A stretch of DNA of 9,165 nt from an uncultured Bacilli bacterium (lineage in GTDB: Bacteria > Bacillota_I > Bacilli_A > RF39 > UBA660): NCBI GenBank assembly GCA_948687865.1, contig CAPQQE010000042.1:640-9804 (forward strand). The letters are read 5' to 3'. Numbering within the stretch: the stretch's first letter is position 1; each line of letters begins with the position of its first letter. A program made the position numbers and the translations under genes. The notes beneath the pieces are model-generated. The model made no database searches, was not told the origin of the DNA, and was given only the letters and a program-made list of their open reading frames with translations. Below, in pieces: positions 7,475-9,165 of this stretch.

Positions 7475-9165
7475 TTAATCCTCCTTAGATATTTCTATAC
7501 CTAATTCTTCTAATTGTTCATCATATAAAGTACTTGGTGATCCCATCATAGTATCAGCTCCTGATGCATTTGCTGGGAATGCTTGAACTTCTCTTAAATT
7601 TGGTTCATCATTTATAAGCATAAGTATTCTATCTATTCCAGGAGCCATACCTCCATGAGGTGGTACTCCATATTTAAATGCTGTAAATAAACTATTAAAT
7701 CTTTTTTCTACTTCTTCTTTTGTATAACCAACTATTTCAAATCCTTTAACTAAGGAATTAAGATCAGTATTACGAATAGCACCTGATGCCATTTCATTAC
7801 CATTACATACAAAATCAAATTGATATGCAAGTATATCATCTATATTTTCTTTTTCATATTCTTTTATTCCATTATGAGGAAGTGAAAATGGATTATGACA
7901 AAATTCATATTTTTTTAACTTTTCATCATACTCAAACATAGGGAAATCATTTATAATGCATAATTCTAATTTATTCGAATCGATTAGTTCTAATTTTCTT
8001 CCTAATTCATCTCTAATAAGACCCGCAAATTTTCTTGCCATAGATAATTTTTTGTTTGCAATAAAGAACATTACTGAATTTGTCTTCATATTAAATTCTT
8101 TTATCAACTCTTCTCTTTCTTCCTCAATTAAAAATTTATCAATAGGTCCTTTTAAACTTCCGTCTTCCATTAAAGTAATATATCCAATACCTGGCATACC
8201 AATAGAAGATGCATATTCTACTACTTCATTGAACCAACTATTTGGTTTAGTACCTATATCATCTACTACTATTACTTTAATAATACTGTTTTTAAAAGGT
8301 CCAAAACTTGTATTTTTTAAGGCATTACTTGCATCTTTAATTAAAAGTGGATTTCTAAGATCTGGTTTATCTGTTCCATAAGTTTCCATCGCATCTTTAT
8401 AAGAAATTCTTCTAAACGGTCTATTAGATACTTCTTTATTAGAAAAGTTAGTAAACACATCATAGAATATTTCTTCACCTATTTCAAGTACATCATCTTC
8501 TGTTACATAACTCATTTCCATATCTAACTGATAAAATTCTCCGAGGTGCTCTATCTGCTCTTGCATCTTCATCACGAAAACAAGGTGCGACTTGAAAATA
8601 CTTATCTACTCCTCCTACCATTAATAATTCTTTATATATTTGTGGTGCTTGTGGAAGTGCATAAAATTTTCCTTTAAATTTTCTTGAAGGTACAACAAAA
8701 TCTCTTGCCCCTTCTGGCGAAGATGCTGTTAATATTGGAGTTTGCACTTCAGTAAATCCTAAATCATACATCTTATTTCTTAAATAATGAAGTACATCAC
8801 TTCTAAGTTTAATATTATTTGATATTTTTTTACTTCTCATATCTAAATATCTATACTTAAGCCTAATTTCTTCATTAACTTCATTAATACCATCAATTTC
8901 AAATGGAAGAACTTCTGCCTTAGGTGATAACACTTCTAAAGTATCACACATAATTTCTATTTCACCTGTAGGTAATTTAGTATTTATAGTTTCTTCATCT
9001 CTTTTAATTACCTTCCCTGTTACTTTAATAACAGTTTCTTTACTTACTCCCTTAAGCATATCTTCATTATGCACAACTACTTGTGTTAATCCTGCATAAT
9101 CTCTTAAATCTAAGAACATTACTCCACCATGGTCTCTTATTGTCGATACAAAACCAGATAATGTT
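7475..9165 (-). CDS. aspS: Aspartyl-tRNA synthetase, 5' end outside window, frameshifted by a 4-nt insertion
   Basis: AspRS charges tRNA(Asp), and in some bacteria also tRNA(Asn), with aspartate. The visible part gives 561 residues in two frames; about 25 N-terminal residues are missing, so the total fits the family's ~590. Reading from the window edge: the OB-fold anticodon-binding domain ([21 protein letters not shown], then [17 protein letters not shown]), the class II core with [36 protein letters not shown] and motif 2 ([13 protein letters not shown] | [12 protein letters not shown]), the bacterial insertion domain, and motif 3 ([16 protein letters not shown]). The first frame runs from the edge to 8544 and then continues to a stop at 8493. 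The second runs from 8539 to the TAA at 7475. His in RDHGG sits where E. coli AspRS has Leu30, which is the residue reported in non-discriminating enzymes. A second reported marker position is Glu here, so the evidence is partial. The gene heads the operon with NUDIX and gatCAB. Confidence 0.93.
8540..8543 (-). other. 4-nt insertion (frameshift) in aspS motif 2
   Basis: On the minus strand the codons for R-A-P end at 8544 and those for E-F-Y-Q start at 8539, leaving CGGA (8543-8540) in between. Removing CGGA, or equally TCGG one base earlier, restores the conserved RAPEFYQ reading exactly. No residue is tolerated between P and E in AspRS sequences I know, so neither frame alone gives a working enzyme. 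The inserted bases create a CGG codon; in the codons I looked at I saw no other in-frame CGG. Whether this is a real mutation or a sequence error cannot be told from the window. Confidence 0.85.

Noticed and set aside
7956..8381. 141-codon open frame on the plus strand
   Set aside because: It is antisense to the conserved insertion domain of aspS, with no ribosome site and a composition typical of a shadow frame.
8493..8575. Programmed ribosomal frameshift in aspS
   Set aside because: No slippery heptamer or stop codon sits at the shift point, and a one-base skip would add a residue to an invariant motif. Kept only as a remote option under the frameshift finding.

Overview
The window is AT-rich and single-stranded in layout: every gene I can support is on the minus strand and is read from high to low coordinates. 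Shine-Dalgarno sites are strong (AAGGAGG/AGGAGGTG type). Trp is written TGG, and no in-frame TGA is seen inside a gene. The gene set is a GatCAB amidotransferase, a membrane-anchored YkuD L,D-transpeptidase and a bacterial AspRS. This suggests a low-GC Firmicutes/Bacilli-like bacterium with a cell wall and the standard code, possibly an uncultured gut lineage. The organism assignment is inference.

Region 7475-9165 holds aspS (aspartyl-tRNA synthetase; its 5' end is outside the window). It leads an apparent operon: aspS, a NUDIX hydrolase, gatC, gatA, gatB. Spacing is 2 nt, 14 nt, a 1-nt overlap and an 8-nt overlap, and the operon ends at a hairpin at the gatB stop codon. The AspRS carries His in the RDHGG motif, a position linked to relaxed tRNA specificity. 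With GatCAB alongside, the operon looks built for two-step Asn-tRNA (and possibly Gln-tRNA) synthesis. As written, aspS is broken by a 4-nt insertion at 8540-8543 inside class II motif 2.

Region 2649-3766 holds an L,D-transpeptidase with one membrane anchor and two Ig-like domains. It most likely starts at a GTG at 3739 rather than the upstream ATG. It is followed by a terminator whose 3' arm doubles as the -35 element of the promoter for tRNA-Leu(CAA). The tRNA has its own terminator.

Region 1-2640 looks like accessory DNA: a 619-aa large serine recombinase, a 95-aa gene of unknown function just upstream, and about 330 bp of non-coding DNA with a run of inverted repeats and recurring TCATCC motifs. 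A partial gene with a good promoter and ribosome site leaves the window at position 1. The recombinase and small gene may form a small mobile or cryptic element next to tRNA-Leu. No cargo genes are visible and no boundary is proven.

The observations most worth following up are the aspS frameshift, the repeat-rich region beside the recombinase, the possible element boundaries, and the substituted GatA catalytic motif. I did not find a clear new multi-gene system.
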